This document shows positions 17,246-25,047 of a stretch of DNA of 64,000 bases, piece by piece (the first letter of the stretch is position 1; each line of letters opens with the position of its first letter). Source of the DNA: PBB1 sp043738425 (GTDB lineage: Bacteria > Pseudomonadota > Gammaproteobacteria > Burkholderiales > Burkholderiaceae_C). The translations under genes were made by a program, and so were the position numbers. The DNA is taken from positions 62,001 through 126,000 of the forward strand of contig JAYUGJ010000071.1 in the NCBI GenBank assembly GCA_043738425.1, given 5' to 3'. Under the pieces are notes generated by a model, which made no database searches, had not been told where the DNA came from, and worked only from the letters and a program-made list of their open reading frames with translations.

Positions 17246-18486
17246 GGTTGATGCGTGTTGAGCACGGCCACCCAGAGCGTGAACGCCGCATCGATCAGCA
17301 ACGCCATGACCACCACCGGCAACACGCCCAGCAACACCAAATCAACCGCGCTGCTGAAAAGCCCCTGGAACATCAACGCACCGAAGCCGCCCGCGCCGAT
17401 CAGCGCGGCCACCACCGCCAAGCCCACCACCTGCACTGCCGTTACCCGCACGGCCGACAGCAGCACCGGCACCGCCAGTGGCAGTTCGACTTGCCTAAAC
17501 ACCTGACCCCGCGTGAGACCCATGCCCACCGCGGCCTGCAGCACCTCGACCGGTACCTGCCGCAGCGCCGACGCAGTGCCCAGCACGATCGGCAGCAACG
17601 CATACAGCGTGAGCGCCAGCACCGCCGGCAGTTGCCCCACACCGCTGATGCCGCTAGCTGGCACTGCTGCGCCCAGCCACGCCAGCGGTGCGATCAACAA
17701 ACCGAACAACGCCACCGACGGCACGGTTTGCGCCACGCTCAACAGCGCCACCAGCGGCCGCGCCACGCGCGCACTGCGCGCCGCCGCCATACCCAGCGGC
17801 ACGCCGAGGCAAAGCGCGGCGGCCAGGGTGATGCCCACCAGGTGCAGGTGCTGCCACCCGGCCGCTTGAAAAACCTCTTGCCGATTCACGTACTCCTTCA
17901 GCAACGACAGAGCATCGAGCGACCCCGCGCGCCATAACGCCCACATCGGCAGCGCCACCAGCGCCAGCAAACCGATGCTGGCGACGCTGCGCACGGGCGC
18001 GCTCCAGCGCAGCCGCAGCGCCAACCGCTGCAACGCATCCACCGCCGCCAACCATGCGGCCATCACCGTGACCCAAAAGCCGCCGCCCAACGAGACCCGC
18101 GTCATGGGCGATGCGGTGGCCGATTGCCGCGCGGCTTCATCACCGGCCAGCCACACCAAACCCACCAACAGCAGCACTGCCGCAAGCGCCACCGCGCTGT
18201 GGGTGCGCACGCCCGGCGGCATGACGACGCAGGTGCACAGCAGCACCACGGGGCACATCAGCAGCCAGCGCGCGCCGTGCAGCAAGGCAGGCAGCGCCAC
18301 GCCGGCGCCTGAGATCAAGCGGTTTGCCGCCACCGAAACGAACGCCATCCCCAGCGCGGCCGCCAACCCGGTGATCACCACCACCAACAAGACCCGGTTG
18401 CAGCCGATGCCGTCGCTGCGCAACGCCGGCGGTGCCAGGTGTTGCGCCCGCGCGGTTGCGCCGAGGGCCGCCACGGGTGCGTTCAC
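17242..18486 (-). CDS. yehY: osmolyte ABC transporter permease (YehY-like)
   Basis: This is a 414-residue permease with about five predicted membrane helices in an N-terminal extension (residues 30-200), then the transport domain with GMGLTRGQVFRQVELPLAVPVLLSAVR as the EAA-like loop that contacts the ATPase. The long N-terminal membrane region distinguishes it from the shorter YehW-like partner and matches the YehY type. The start is a GTG at 18484-18486 that overlaps the TGA of the binding protein gene. The stop overlaps the ATPase ATG. A CTAAACACCTGACCC word lies at 17495-17509, where it forces a rare AGG codon inside the EAA loop. Confidence 0.9.
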   Translation of the reverse strand: MNAPVAALGATARAQHLAPPALRSDGIGCNRVLLVVVITGLAAALGMAFVSVAANRLISGAGVALPALLHGARWLLMCPVVLLCTCVVMPPGVRTHSAVALAAVLLLVGLVWLAGDEAARQSATASPMTRVSLGGGFWVTVMAAWLAAVDALQRLALRLRWSAPVRSVASIGLLALVALPMWALWRAGSLDALSLLKEYVNRQEVFQAAGWQHLHLVGITLAAALCLGVPLGMAAARSARVARPLVALLSVAQTVPSVALFGLLIAPLAWLGAAVPASGISGVGQLPAVLALTLYALLPIVLGTASALRQVPVEVLQAAVGMGLTRGQVFRQVELPLAVPVLLSAVRVTAVQVVGLAVVAALIGAGGFGALMFQGLFSSAVDLVLLGVLPVVVMALLIDAAFTLWVAVLNTHQP

Positions 18487-19427
18487 CGCACGAAACCTTT
18501 CGACCGCAGGTACTGCGCGGCTACCGCTTTGGCGTCTTGACCTTCCACCGCGATTTGCGCATTCAGCATTTGCAGGGTGGCGTTGTCGAGCGAGGCGAAA
18601 ACGGGTGCCAACAGGGCTTCGATTTTTGGATACCGCGCCAGCACCTCGGCGCGAATAACCGGCGCGGGTGCGTAGACCGGCTGCGCACTTTTCGGGTCGG
18701 TCAGGCTCGACAAACCCAACGCAGCCAGCGGCCCGTCGGTGCCGTAGGCCATTGCCGCATTGACGCCCGAGGTGCCTTGCGCCGCCGCCTTGATGGTGAT
18801 CGCGGTGTCGCCGCCGGCCAGCAGCAGCAACTGGGTCGGCTTCAGCTTGAAACCGTAGGTGGTTTGAAACGCTGGCAACGCGTCGGGTCGCTCGGCAAAT
18901 TCAGCCGACGCGGCCAGCTTGACGTCGCCGCCCCGAGCTACCCAGGCGCTGAAATCGTCGAGCGACACCAGCCTGTGTTTCAGTGCCAGGTCTTTACGCA
19001 GCGCGATCACCCAGGTGTTGTTGGCCGGTGCCGGCGGCAGCCACACCAGCTGGTGGCGCTGGTGGTCGAGCGCTTTGACGCGGGCGAATCCGGCTTGCGC
19101 GTTTTTCCACGCGGGGTGCTTTTCGTCGGCCAGAAAAAACGCGCCGTTGCCGCTGTATTCCGGATAAATATCGACCTCGCCCGCCAGCAACGCGGTGCGC
19201 ACGATCTTCGTCACGCCCAGCTGCAACCGGTTCTCGGTGGCGATGCCGCCGGCGTGCAGCATTTGCAAAATCAGCTGGCCGAGCAGCGAGCCTTCGGTGT
19301 CGATCTTCGAGGCCACCCGCACCGGTTTTGGCGGCACGTTGGATGCCTGCGCACGCGCACACGGCGCACATAAAAAAGGCATGCACGCTGCGATGTGAAG
19401 AAGCTGCCGCCTTGGAATTGAGTGCAT
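18483..19427 (-). CDS. yehZ: osmolyte-binding periplasmic protein (OsmF/YehZ-like)
   Basis: This is a 314-residue substrate-binding protein of the glycine betaine/OpuAC (OsmF) family. The N-terminus MHSIPRRQLLHIAACMPFLCAPCARAQA is a signal peptide with a twin Arg and a cleavage site after ARAQA; it could be Sec or Tat. Mature motifs include KIDTEGSLLGQLILQML, VDIYPEYSGNG and GLSSLTDPK. The ATG at 19427 is chosen because everything upstream in frame is Arg/Ala-rich noise. It is the first gene of the four-gene importer. The ligand may be a quaternary amine such as glycine betaine, but OsmF-type proteins can bind such compounds weakly, so this is inference. Confidence 0.9.
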   Translation of the reverse strand: MHSIPRRQLLHIAACMPFLCAPCARAQASNVPPKPVRVASKIDTEGSLLGQLILQMLHAGGIATENRLQLGVTKIVRTALLAGEVDIYPEYSGNGAFFLADEKHPAWKNAQAGFARVKALDHQRHQLVWLPPAPANNTWVIALRKDLALKHRLVSLDDFSAWVARGGDVKLAASAEFAERPDALPAFQTTYGFKLKPTQLLLLAGGDTAITIKAAAQGTSGVNAAMAYGTDGPLAALGLSSLTDPKSAQPVYAPAPVIRAEVLARYPKIEALLAPVFASLDNATLQMLNAQIAVEGQDAKAVAAQYLRSKGFVR

Positions 19428-19465
19428 AGACCTGCCCGCCAGTTGAATCGTCGAATCGAACGCAA

Positions 19466-19493
19466 GCGCATGCGTACGCGCACGCGCACGCGC
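19466..19493. other. 28-base alternating purine-pyrimidine tract upstream of the osmolyte importer
   Basis: From 19466 to 19493 every base alternates purine and pyrimidine, mainly GC and AC steps. The tract lies 39 bases upstream of the binding-protein start codon, in the likely promoter or leader of the importer operon. Such tracts can adopt left-handed (Z) DNA under negative supercoiling. A supercoiling-sensitive role in osmotic control is only a suggestion. Confidence 0.5.
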
Positions 19494-19683
19494 TGCACGG
19501 TTTACCGCACGGTACGTGCCGCCTGGAAATGGTGGCGCGCTTGCGGGCACTGAGCACACACAAAGCCATGTGCGATGTTAGGGATGGTGCGCAAGCCCCC
19601 GCGGCCATAGCGTCATGGCCGACCCGGTGACTGGTTTGCCGTGGTTCGATTCCATTCAGAAAGACGCCATGAAGTAACTTGCC

Positions 19684-20433
19684 TTGCCCGCGCTCGGTGC
19701 GCTCATCGCCCTTGCTGCCTGCGCCGCGTCGGGCACCGCATCGGCAGTGACCGTGATCGACGGACTGACCTTTTCAGCGGCCAGCTTTGATCCGCCGAAC
19801 CGCCCTGGCTTTCCGTCAGCGGGAACGCACCTGCATTCGAGCATCGGCGGCGCGGCGCTTGGTTATCCGGCGGGCAAAGCAGAGGTCGGCGTGTTCATCG
19901 GCGAGCAAGTTCGTGGCTTGTCCGAATTCGACCTGAGCCGCAGCGGCTTGCCCGACGGCGGTGTCGTGACGACCCCCGCTGGCTCGGCCGTGCTGTCGTT
20001 TCGCGTCTTCAACGACGGAGGCCTGCAGCCCAGCAACGACCGGCCGTTCAGCGGCACCATCACGGTCGAGACCTACGGTGCGAACAACCGAGAAGATATT
20101 TCCGATTGGGAAACTCCCACGCTGGGCCCGCTGTCTGGATTCGGTTTCAGCACGGCCTCATTGGCCGTTGGTCAGGTGCTCGCATTCGACGTCACCAACA
20201 GCATCAACTTCTTTTTGAGCGATGGCGGACCGACGGCGAAAGTCGGCTTCAAGCTGGTGACCGAAAACCCGACCGAGGCCGCATGGACCTTCGACAACTT
20301 CACACTCAGCATCGCCGCGCCACCGCCGATTCCTGCCGTGCCTGAGCCGCAAACTTACGCGCTGCTGCTGGCCGGACTGGTTTTGGTGGCGCGGGCGGCG
20401 CGTCGGCGCAAGGCCGCACCGCGCGCCGACTGA
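19684..20433 (+). CDS. PEP-CTERM sorting domain protein, natural start interrupted by a stop at codon 3
   Basis: This is an exported protein of about 250 residues. It has a signal peptide (hydrophobic LGALIALAACAASGTASA), a mature beta-rich region of unknown function and a C-terminal PEP-CTERM signal: VPEPQTYALLLAGLVLVARAARRRK, i.e. the VPEP motif, a membrane helix and an Arg-rich tail. Exosortase cuts such signals at the inner membrane; no exosortase gene is in the window. The expected start at 19669 reads ATG AAG TAA, in frame with the rest, so a stop replaces what should be Lys or Gln. Translation would need the TTG at 19684, which trims the positively charged n-region. The gene may therefore be silenced, poorly expressed or reinitiated. 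Confidence 0.75.
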   Translation: MPALGALIALAACAASGTASAVTVIDGLTFSAASFDPPNRPGFPSAGTHLHSSIGGAALGYPAGKAEVGVFIGEQVRGLSEFDLSRSGLPDGGVVTTPAGSAVLSFRVFNDGGLQPSNDRPFSGTITVETYGANNREDISDWETPTLGPLSGFGFSTASLAVGQVLAFDVTNSINFFLSDGGPTAKVGFKLVTENPTEAAWTFDNFTLSIAAPPPIPAVPEPQTYALLLAGLVLVARAARRRKAAPRAD

Positions 20434-20436
20434 AGC

Positions 20437-20463
20437 AGCCGGCCGCCGGCCGCCGGCCGCTGG
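20437..20463. repeat. GC-rich palindromic repeat after the PEP-CTERM gene
   Basis: Immediately after the stop, CCGGCCG is repeated in an overlapping GGCCGCC ladder (20437-20463) that can form self-complementary hairpins. It could serve as a transcription end signal, but there is no T-run. Confidence 0.4.
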
Positions 20464-20567
20464 CGCACTGCGAGCCGTGCGACCCAGACCGCACGCATAC
20501 CGTGTAACGCGTTTTTGACCATGGAGCCACCACGCTGCTGCGTGTGATGGTGTGGCTGACGGTCATC

Positions 20568-20605
20568 GCCATCGCAATCGCCATCGCGATGGCGATGGCG
20601 ATTGC
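20568..20605. other. 38-base imperfect palindrome upstream of the MoxR module
   Basis: Two 19-base arms centred between 20586 and 20587 pair with only two mismatches (built of ATCGCC/GGCGAT steps). It lies about 70 bases before the ATG of the membrane protein gene, in the only sizeable gap upstream of the module, so it may be an operator, a hairpin in the leader, or a terminator for the PEP-CTERM gene. Confidence 0.55.
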
Positions 20606-20677
20606 AAAAGGAACAACGCCAAAGTGGCGCGACCGTGAATTCCATAATCGCCGCGTCTCCGCAGACCCCGGCCCGCC

Positions 20678-21847
20678 ATGTCACTGCAACCGTTAACGCA
20701 CCACGAAATCATGGCGCTGGTCGAGCCGTTTTCGCGCAGCGGCCAGCAGGTCGATTTGGCGGCGAGCGACCGGCTCGAACGGCGCCTGGTATTCAAGGCC
20801 ATCGACCATGCAGGCGACCGCAGTGCGGCGGCGGGCTCGATGGAAGCGACCGATCTGCGCGAAACCTGGCAGCTCGAGCCCGGCACCTCGAAGCCCTACC
20901 GGCTGACCCGCACGGTCGTGCTGGCGCGCGGTGTGGGCGCCACGCTGCACGGTGAGGGCCCGCACCCCGGCGAGCTGCTCGCGCGCATCGCGGTCGTACC
21001 GGTGCGCCACCAGTTCCATCAGCAGGCCGGCTTTTTCATTGCGCAGAGCCATCGGCTGGATGCGGCCGCAAGTATTACCACCACCGCATCCACCACCACA
21101 TCCACCACCGCATCCACCACCGCATTCGCAGCCTCGGCTACCACGCCGGCAACCGCCACACCACACGCTGCGTTCGCTGCCACCGGGCCGTTGATCCTGA
21201 CCAACGCGACCGCACAAGTCGGCGGGCTGCTGTTGACGCTGAGCGTGCCCAAACTCAGTGGTATTGCTGCCGAGCTGGCGTTGCATTGCGCCGCCGGCCA
21301 CCGCCATGCGCTGCCCGATGACCTGCTGGCGGTGCTGGGTTGGAGCTGGACTCGGCTGATCCGCGTGGGCACCGGCTGGCAGGGTCAGCTGCGCTTGCGC
21401 GGCAAGGGCGCGGCGCGCAGCCGCGACGCCGAGCGCAAGTTCGCGCAAACCGCAATGCACCTGGCGCGCGCCATGGCGGCGTCGCCGGCTGAGTTTCATG
21501 GCCATTGGCGCGCAAGGCGCTGGCGCGTCACCTTGCGGCGGGCCACTCCGCTGCTGATCACCAGCGCGCTGATCGGTGGTGCGGCGGCGGTACCGGCGTT
21601 GGGGCTGACCGAAAGTTCACTGCTGCGGCTGGTGGCGTTTCAGTTTCCACCGCTGTTGCTGGGGCTGGTGTTTTGCATGCGCGAGCTGCCACAAATTGAG
21701 TTTCCGCCGTGGCCGCGGCGCTTGACCGAAGCGGCCTGGACGAACATGCCCGCGACCGATTCACCGCCACTGCCACTGCCACTGCCACCGCCGCCGCCAT
21801 CGCCACCACCATCACCCGGTAACCCCATCAACACCACCCTACGGTGA
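20678..21847 (+). CDS. uncharacterised membrane-anchored protein of the MoxR module
   Basis: This is a 389-residue protein that I cannot place in a named family. Residues 1-125 form a charged soluble region (MSLQPLTHHEIMALVEPF ... GQQVDLAASDRLERRLVFK). Then comes a Thr/Ala-rich linker encoded by ACCACCGCATCC-like repeats (21071-21128), followed by a second folded part (TGPLILTNATAQVGGLLLTLSVPKLSG). Two predicted membrane helices lie near residues 290-340 and the tail is proline-rich. The stop is 3 bases before the MoxR ATPase start, so the two are surely co-transcribed. The sequence suggests a membrane anchor or client for the ATPase. Which side of the membrane each part faces cannot be decided here. 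Confidence 0.7.
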   Translation: MSLQPLTHHEIMALVEPFSRSGQQVDLAASDRLERRLVFKAIDHAGDRSAAAGSMEATDLRETWQLEPGTSKPYRLTRTVVLARGVGATLHGEGPHPGELLARIAVVPVRHQFHQQAGFFIAQSHRLDAAASITTTASTTTSTTASTTAFAASATTPATATPHAAFAATGPLILTNATAQVGGLLLTLSVPKLSGIAAELALHCAAGHRHALPDDLLAVLGWSWTRLIRVGTGWQGQLRLRGKGAARSRDAERKFAQTAMHLARAMAASPAEFHGHWRARRWRVTLRRATPLLITSALIGGAAAVPALGLTESSLLRLVAFQFPPLLLGLVFCMRELPQIEFPPWPRRLTEAAWTNMPATDSPPLPLPLPPPPPSPPPSPGNPINTTLR

Positions 21848-21850
21848 CCC

Positions 21851-22957
21851 ATGCTCGGCAACCCGATGAACATTCCTCCCATCTCGATTGCGACTGCGAA
21901 GGCGGCGCTGATCGAGCAATACGCCGACGCCACGCTGCGCCGCCGCGCGACGATGTTGTGGGGCACGCGCGGTGTCGGCAAATCGTCGGTGGTGCGCCAG
22001 GTGGCAGCGCACTTCGGCGTGCCGTTGGTTGATTTGCGGCTGACGACGATCGAGCCGGTCGATATCCGCGGCGCGATCTACGCCGACGACCTGCAGGGCA
22101 AAACCGTGTGGTTCCCGCCCGAGTTTTTGCCGACGCCCGACCAGCCGGCCGGCATCTTGTTTTTAGATGAGCTGACCGCCGCCGACCAGCGGCTGCAGAT
22201 CTCGGCCTATTCGCTGATCCTCGACCGGCGCGTCGGCAACTACCGGCTGCCCGATGGCTGGCAAGTCATCGCCGCGGGCAACGCCAGTTTTCACGGCGCG
22301 GTCAGCCACGACATGGGCACGGCGCTGGCCGACCGCATGTTTCACTTCAACGTGCAAACCGTCATCGACGCGTTTTTGGCGCACGCGCTGGCGATGGGTT
22401 TCGCACCCGAAGTCATGGCCTATTTGAAGGTGCGGCCCGACAAACTCGACGACACGCAAACGCAGTTGGCGCAAGACCATTTGGTCGGCACCAGCCCACG
22501 CGGCTGGGAAGATATTTCGAACGTACTCAAGTCGGGCTTGACCGATGCGGCCCAGCGCGTGTTTGTGCAAGGCCGCATCGGCGCGGCCAACGCGGCCGAG
22601 TTCTTCGGCGTGCTGCGTGAAATTCAAGCCGCGGTCGATGTGCTGCGGCTGCTGGCCTGCCAGCCTGGGGCCGACACCATCGCCTTGCTGCCGAAGTCGC
22701 TCGACGCGCTGTACGGCATGGTCTACGGCCTGCTGGCGGCCTGCACCGACAGCACCACGCTGGCACGCGCGCTCGAGGTCATCGAACAGCTGCCCGACGC
22801 GCGCAGCGCGGTGCAGCTGCCGGTGCGCGAAACCCAAACGCTGGCAATGGAGCTGCTGATGCAATCGGCGTTGGAAAAGGGGCTGGAAACGACGATTTTC
22901 GACAGCCCGGTGTACCGGCGATACGCTGAACGGCGCAGCCGTGAAAGCGCTGCGTGA
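21851..22957 (+). CDS. MoxR-family AAA+ ATPase
   Basis: This is a 368-residue AAA+ protein. Walker A is GTRGVGKS near residue 38. PVDIRGAIYADD matches the MoxR insert region, GILFLDELTAADQRLQ is Walker B, and AAGNASFHGAVSHDMGTALADRM includes sensor 1 and the arginine-finger region. MoxR ATPases typically act with VWA-domain partners as chaperones that mature enzymes or insert metals. Here the partner is plausibly the DUF2201 protein encoded next. A second in-frame ATG at 21866 (MNIPPIS) is an alternative start. The stop lies 18 bases before the first possible start of the partner, within a repeat. Confidence 0.9.
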   Translation: MLGNPMNIPPISIATAKAALIEQYADATLRRRATMLWGTRGVGKSSVVRQVAAHFGVPLVDLRLTTIEPVDIRGAIYADDLQGKTVWFPPEFLPTPDQPAGILFLDELTAADQRLQISAYSLILDRRVGNYRLPDGWQVIAAGNASFHGAVSHDMGTALADRMFHFNVQTVIDAFLAHALAMGFAPEVMAYLKVRPDKLDDTQTQLAQDHLVGTSPRGWEDISNVLKSGLTDAAQRVFVQGRIGAANAAEFFGVLREIQAAVDVLRLLACQPGADTIALLPKSLDALYGMVYGLLAACTDSTTLARALEVIEQLPDARSAVQLPVRETQTLAMELLMQSALEKGLETTIFDSPVYRRYAERRSRESAA

Positions 22958-23044
22958 AGCTCCAGCGGCACCGCCGTGAAGGCAGCGCATGGCGCAAGCG
23001 GCACCGCCGTGAAGGCAGCGCGTGATGGCGCGAGCGGCACCGCT
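22941..23044. repeat. three tandem ~35-bp repeats across the moxR / DUF2201 junction
   Basis: Copies at 22941-22975, 22976-23008 and 23009-23044 each begin GTGAA(A/G)GC and end AGCGGCACCGC. The first overlaps the end of the ATPase gene. The second and third are in frame with the DUF2201 protein and each starts with a GTG, so the repeat multiplies possible start codons (22976, 23009, then 23045). Confidence 0.85.
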
Positions 23045-24406
23045 GTGACCACCGGCCACCGCGGTACCCGCGCAGTGCAGCGCATGGTCGAGTACGCGCC
23101 CTCCACCGGCGGGTTGGCGCTGTGGGTGCATCACCGCGATGTCGATCTCCAAGGCGAATACACACGCACTGGTGACCACGCCGACCTCATCGACCGCGAA
23201 CCCATCGACCGCGAGCACGCGCCGCCGGTCACCACCGATGGCCACACCGTGTTCTACCGCGCCGACTTCAGCGACCTGCCGCTGGCGCAGCAAACCGGCT
23301 GGGTCGCACATGAAGTGCTGCACATTGCGCTGCGCCACCCGCAGCGTTTGCGCGATCTGCAACGCGTGCTCGGCGACGTCGACCTGCAGCTGTTCAACCT
23401 GTGCGCCGACGCCATCGTCAACAGCACGCTGGGGCATCTGGGTTGGTTGGAATTGCCAGCCGGTGGCATGACCATCGAGCGGCTGCTGACCGACGAGGTC
23501 GGCGTCACCAGCGGCGTCGAGGCCGCGCTGCTGGCTTGGGATGTCGAGCGGCTGTACCGCGCGGTGGACGACCGCCGGCCCGACAACGGACGTGGTGAAG
23601 GCAGTGACAAACCGAGTGACACACGAAGCGCCAAACAAGGCGACAAACCCCATCGCCGCGATGGCCCGAAAGCGGCCAGCGTGCGCGCACTCGATCAGGG
23701 CGGGCACGCCGATTTGCGTCCCGCAAGCGACGCGCTCGAAGCACCCGAAGACGCAGCCGAGCACGCCCGCGAATGGGCCGAGCGCATCGCGCGCGCGCAC
23801 GCCGGCGACGGCGCGTTCTCGATGCTGCGCACACTCATCGCCGACCTGCCGACCAGCCGCACGCCATGGCAACAGGTGCTGCGCACGCTGCTGGCGCGCA
23901 GCCTGGCACCGCAACGCGAGGTGTCGTGGTCGCGGCCGTCGCGCTCGTATCTGGCCAACCAAGGCCGCGCGGGCGCGCACCGGCGCATGCCGTGGGAGCC
24001 CGGTTTCAGCGCCTCGAAAGTGGTGCCGCGGCTGGTGGTCATCGTCGATGTGTCGGGCTCGATCGACGCCGCACTGATGCAACGTTTCGCGTGCGAAATC
24101 GAGGCCATTGCGCGGCGGCTGGAAGCCGGGCTGGTGCTGGTGATCGGCGACGACCGGGTGCAGCGGGTCGAGCACATCGCGCCCGGCCGCACCGATTGGC
24201 AGGCGATTGAATTCAATGGCGGCGGTGGCACCGATTTCACCCCGCTGCTCGAAGCAGCCGAAACCCACCGCCCCGACATCGCGGTGGTGCTCACCGACCT
24301 CGACGGCCCAACGCGCTTTCAACCGCGCTGGCCGGTGATTTGGGCGGTGCCGCAAGCCTGTGCCGCCGCGGTGCCGCCGTTCGGCCGCAAGCTGGTGCTG
24401 GACTGA
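22976..24406 (+). CDS. DUF2201 protein: metallopeptidase-like N-terminus and VWA-like C-terminus
   Basis: This protein is 476 residues from the GTG at 22976; GTG at 23009 or 23045 is equally possible. The conserved part starts near RAVQRMVEYAPS. The N-terminal half has a zincin-type HEVLH (His112-Glu113-His116, in WVAHEVLHIALRHP), then a long Arg/Asp/Gly-rich linker. The C-terminal half is VWA-like with a MIDAS-type start, VIVDVSGSID (Asp358), and a second acidic loop, VVLTDLDGP. This is the DUF2201 architecture. Downstream of a MoxR ATPase it is the likely VWA partner. Proteolytic activity is unproven; the HExxH could be structural. Confidence 0.82.
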   Translation: MKAAHGASGTAVKAARDGASGTAVTTGHRGTRAVQRMVEYAPSTGGLALWVHHRDVDLQGEYTRTGDHADLIDREPIDREHAPPVTTDGHTVFYRADFSDLPLAQQTGWVAHEVLHIALRHPQRLRDLQRVLGDVDLQLFNLCADAIVNSTLGHLGWLELPAGGMTIERLLTDEVGVTSGVEAALLAWDVERLYRAVDDRRPDNGRGEGSDKPSDTRSAKQGDKPHRRDGPKAASVRALDQGGHADLRPASDALEAPEDAAEHAREWAERIARAHAGDGAFSMLRTLIADLPTSRTPWQQVLRTLLARSLAPQREVSWSRPSRSYLANQGRAGAHRRMPWEPGFSASKVVPRLVVIVDVSGSIDAALMQRFACEIEAIARRLEAGLVLVIGDDRVQRVEHIAPGRTDWQAIEFNGGGGTDFTPLLEAAETHRPDIAVVLTDLDGPTRFQPRWPVIWAVPQACAAAVPPFGRKLVLD

Positions 24407-24437
24407 CGCGGCTCAAGTCTTGATCCGGTTCGGCTGA

Positions 24438-24473
24438 CCGTTCGCCCTGAGCTCTGTCGAAGGGCTCAGGCCG
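24438..24473. repeat. REP-like element forming a hairpin between convergent genes
   Basis: CCGTTCGCCCTGAGC...GTCGAAGGGCTCAGG belongs to the GTTCGCCCTGAGC-type repeats seen elsewhere in the window. Its CCTGAGC and GCTCAGG arms fold into a hairpin of about 7 bp. It sits between the convergent stops of the DUF2201 gene (24406) and the isochorismatase-like gene (24484), a usual place for REP elements acting as terminators or mRNA stabilisers. Confidence 0.7.
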
Positions 24474-24483
24474 CACCGCAGCC

Positions 24484-25038
24484 TTACTTCAGCAACTTCA
24501 ACACCGGCTTGAACTGCGGGTGATCGCAGCTGCGCAACCACTCGAACACCACCATTTCAACGCTGGCGATATCGGCACCGAATTGCCGCAACCGCTGCAT
24601 CGCCAGTGCGTGGTTGTCCGGCGTGCGCGAACCACAGGCATCGGCCATCACCGTGACCGTGAAGCCGGCCCGCAGCAAGCTCACCGCGGTTTGCAGCAAG
24701 CACACATGCGCCTCGCAACCGGCGATGACGATGTCGCCGCGCAGGCTGTTTTGGTGTGCCCGCAGCAAATCGATCAAGCCATCGGCGCAGGCATCGAAAT
24801 GCTGTTTCGCAAGCGTCACATCGCAGCGCGTGCGCAGCGCAGCGTCGTTCGGCCCGAGACCGTGCGGATACTGCTCGGTGCCGTAAACCGGAATACCCAA
24901 CACGCACGCCACCTCGGCCGCGCGCACCGCCTGCGCCAGCACCTGCGCACCACCATGAATGGCCGGCAGCAGGCGCTGTTGGTAGTCGACCAGCACCAGT
25001 GCCGAGGTGGCCGCGTTCATCAAGTTCTCCGTGGTCAT
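24484..25038 (-). CDS. isochorismatase-family cysteine hydrolase
   Basis: The 184-residue protein shows the isochorismatase/nicotinamidase catalytic triad: Asp in LVLVDYQQRLLP, Lys in VTLAKQHFDA and Cys in AGCEAHVCLLQT. The overall pattern resembles small YcaC/isochorismatase-like hydrolases of unknown substrate (FACADG..DLLR and VTVMADACGSRTPDNH are typical). The ATG at 25038 has AGGAG about 10 bases upstream. The 35-residue in-frame extension upstream is encoded by the repeat region and is rejected. The substrate cannot be assigned. Its neighbours, a repeat array and a TetR gene, give no pathway clue. Confidence 0.85.
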   Translation of the reverse strand: MTTENLMNAATSALVLVDYQQRLLPAIHGGAQVLAQAVRAAEVACVLGIPVYGTEQYPHGLGPNDAALRTRCDVTLAKQHFDACADGLIDLLRAHQNSLRGDIVIAGCEAHVCLLQTAVSLLRAGFTVTVMADACGSRTPDNHALAMQRLRQFGADIASVEMVVFEWLRSCDHPQFKPVLKLLK

Positions 25039-25047
25039 CAGAAGGTG

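Noticed and set aside
22163..24355. 730-codon open frame on the minus strand across moxR and DUF2201
   Set aside because: It crosses two genes recognised by motifs on the other strand and contains repeat-derived low-complexity sequence; typical GC-rich antisense frame.
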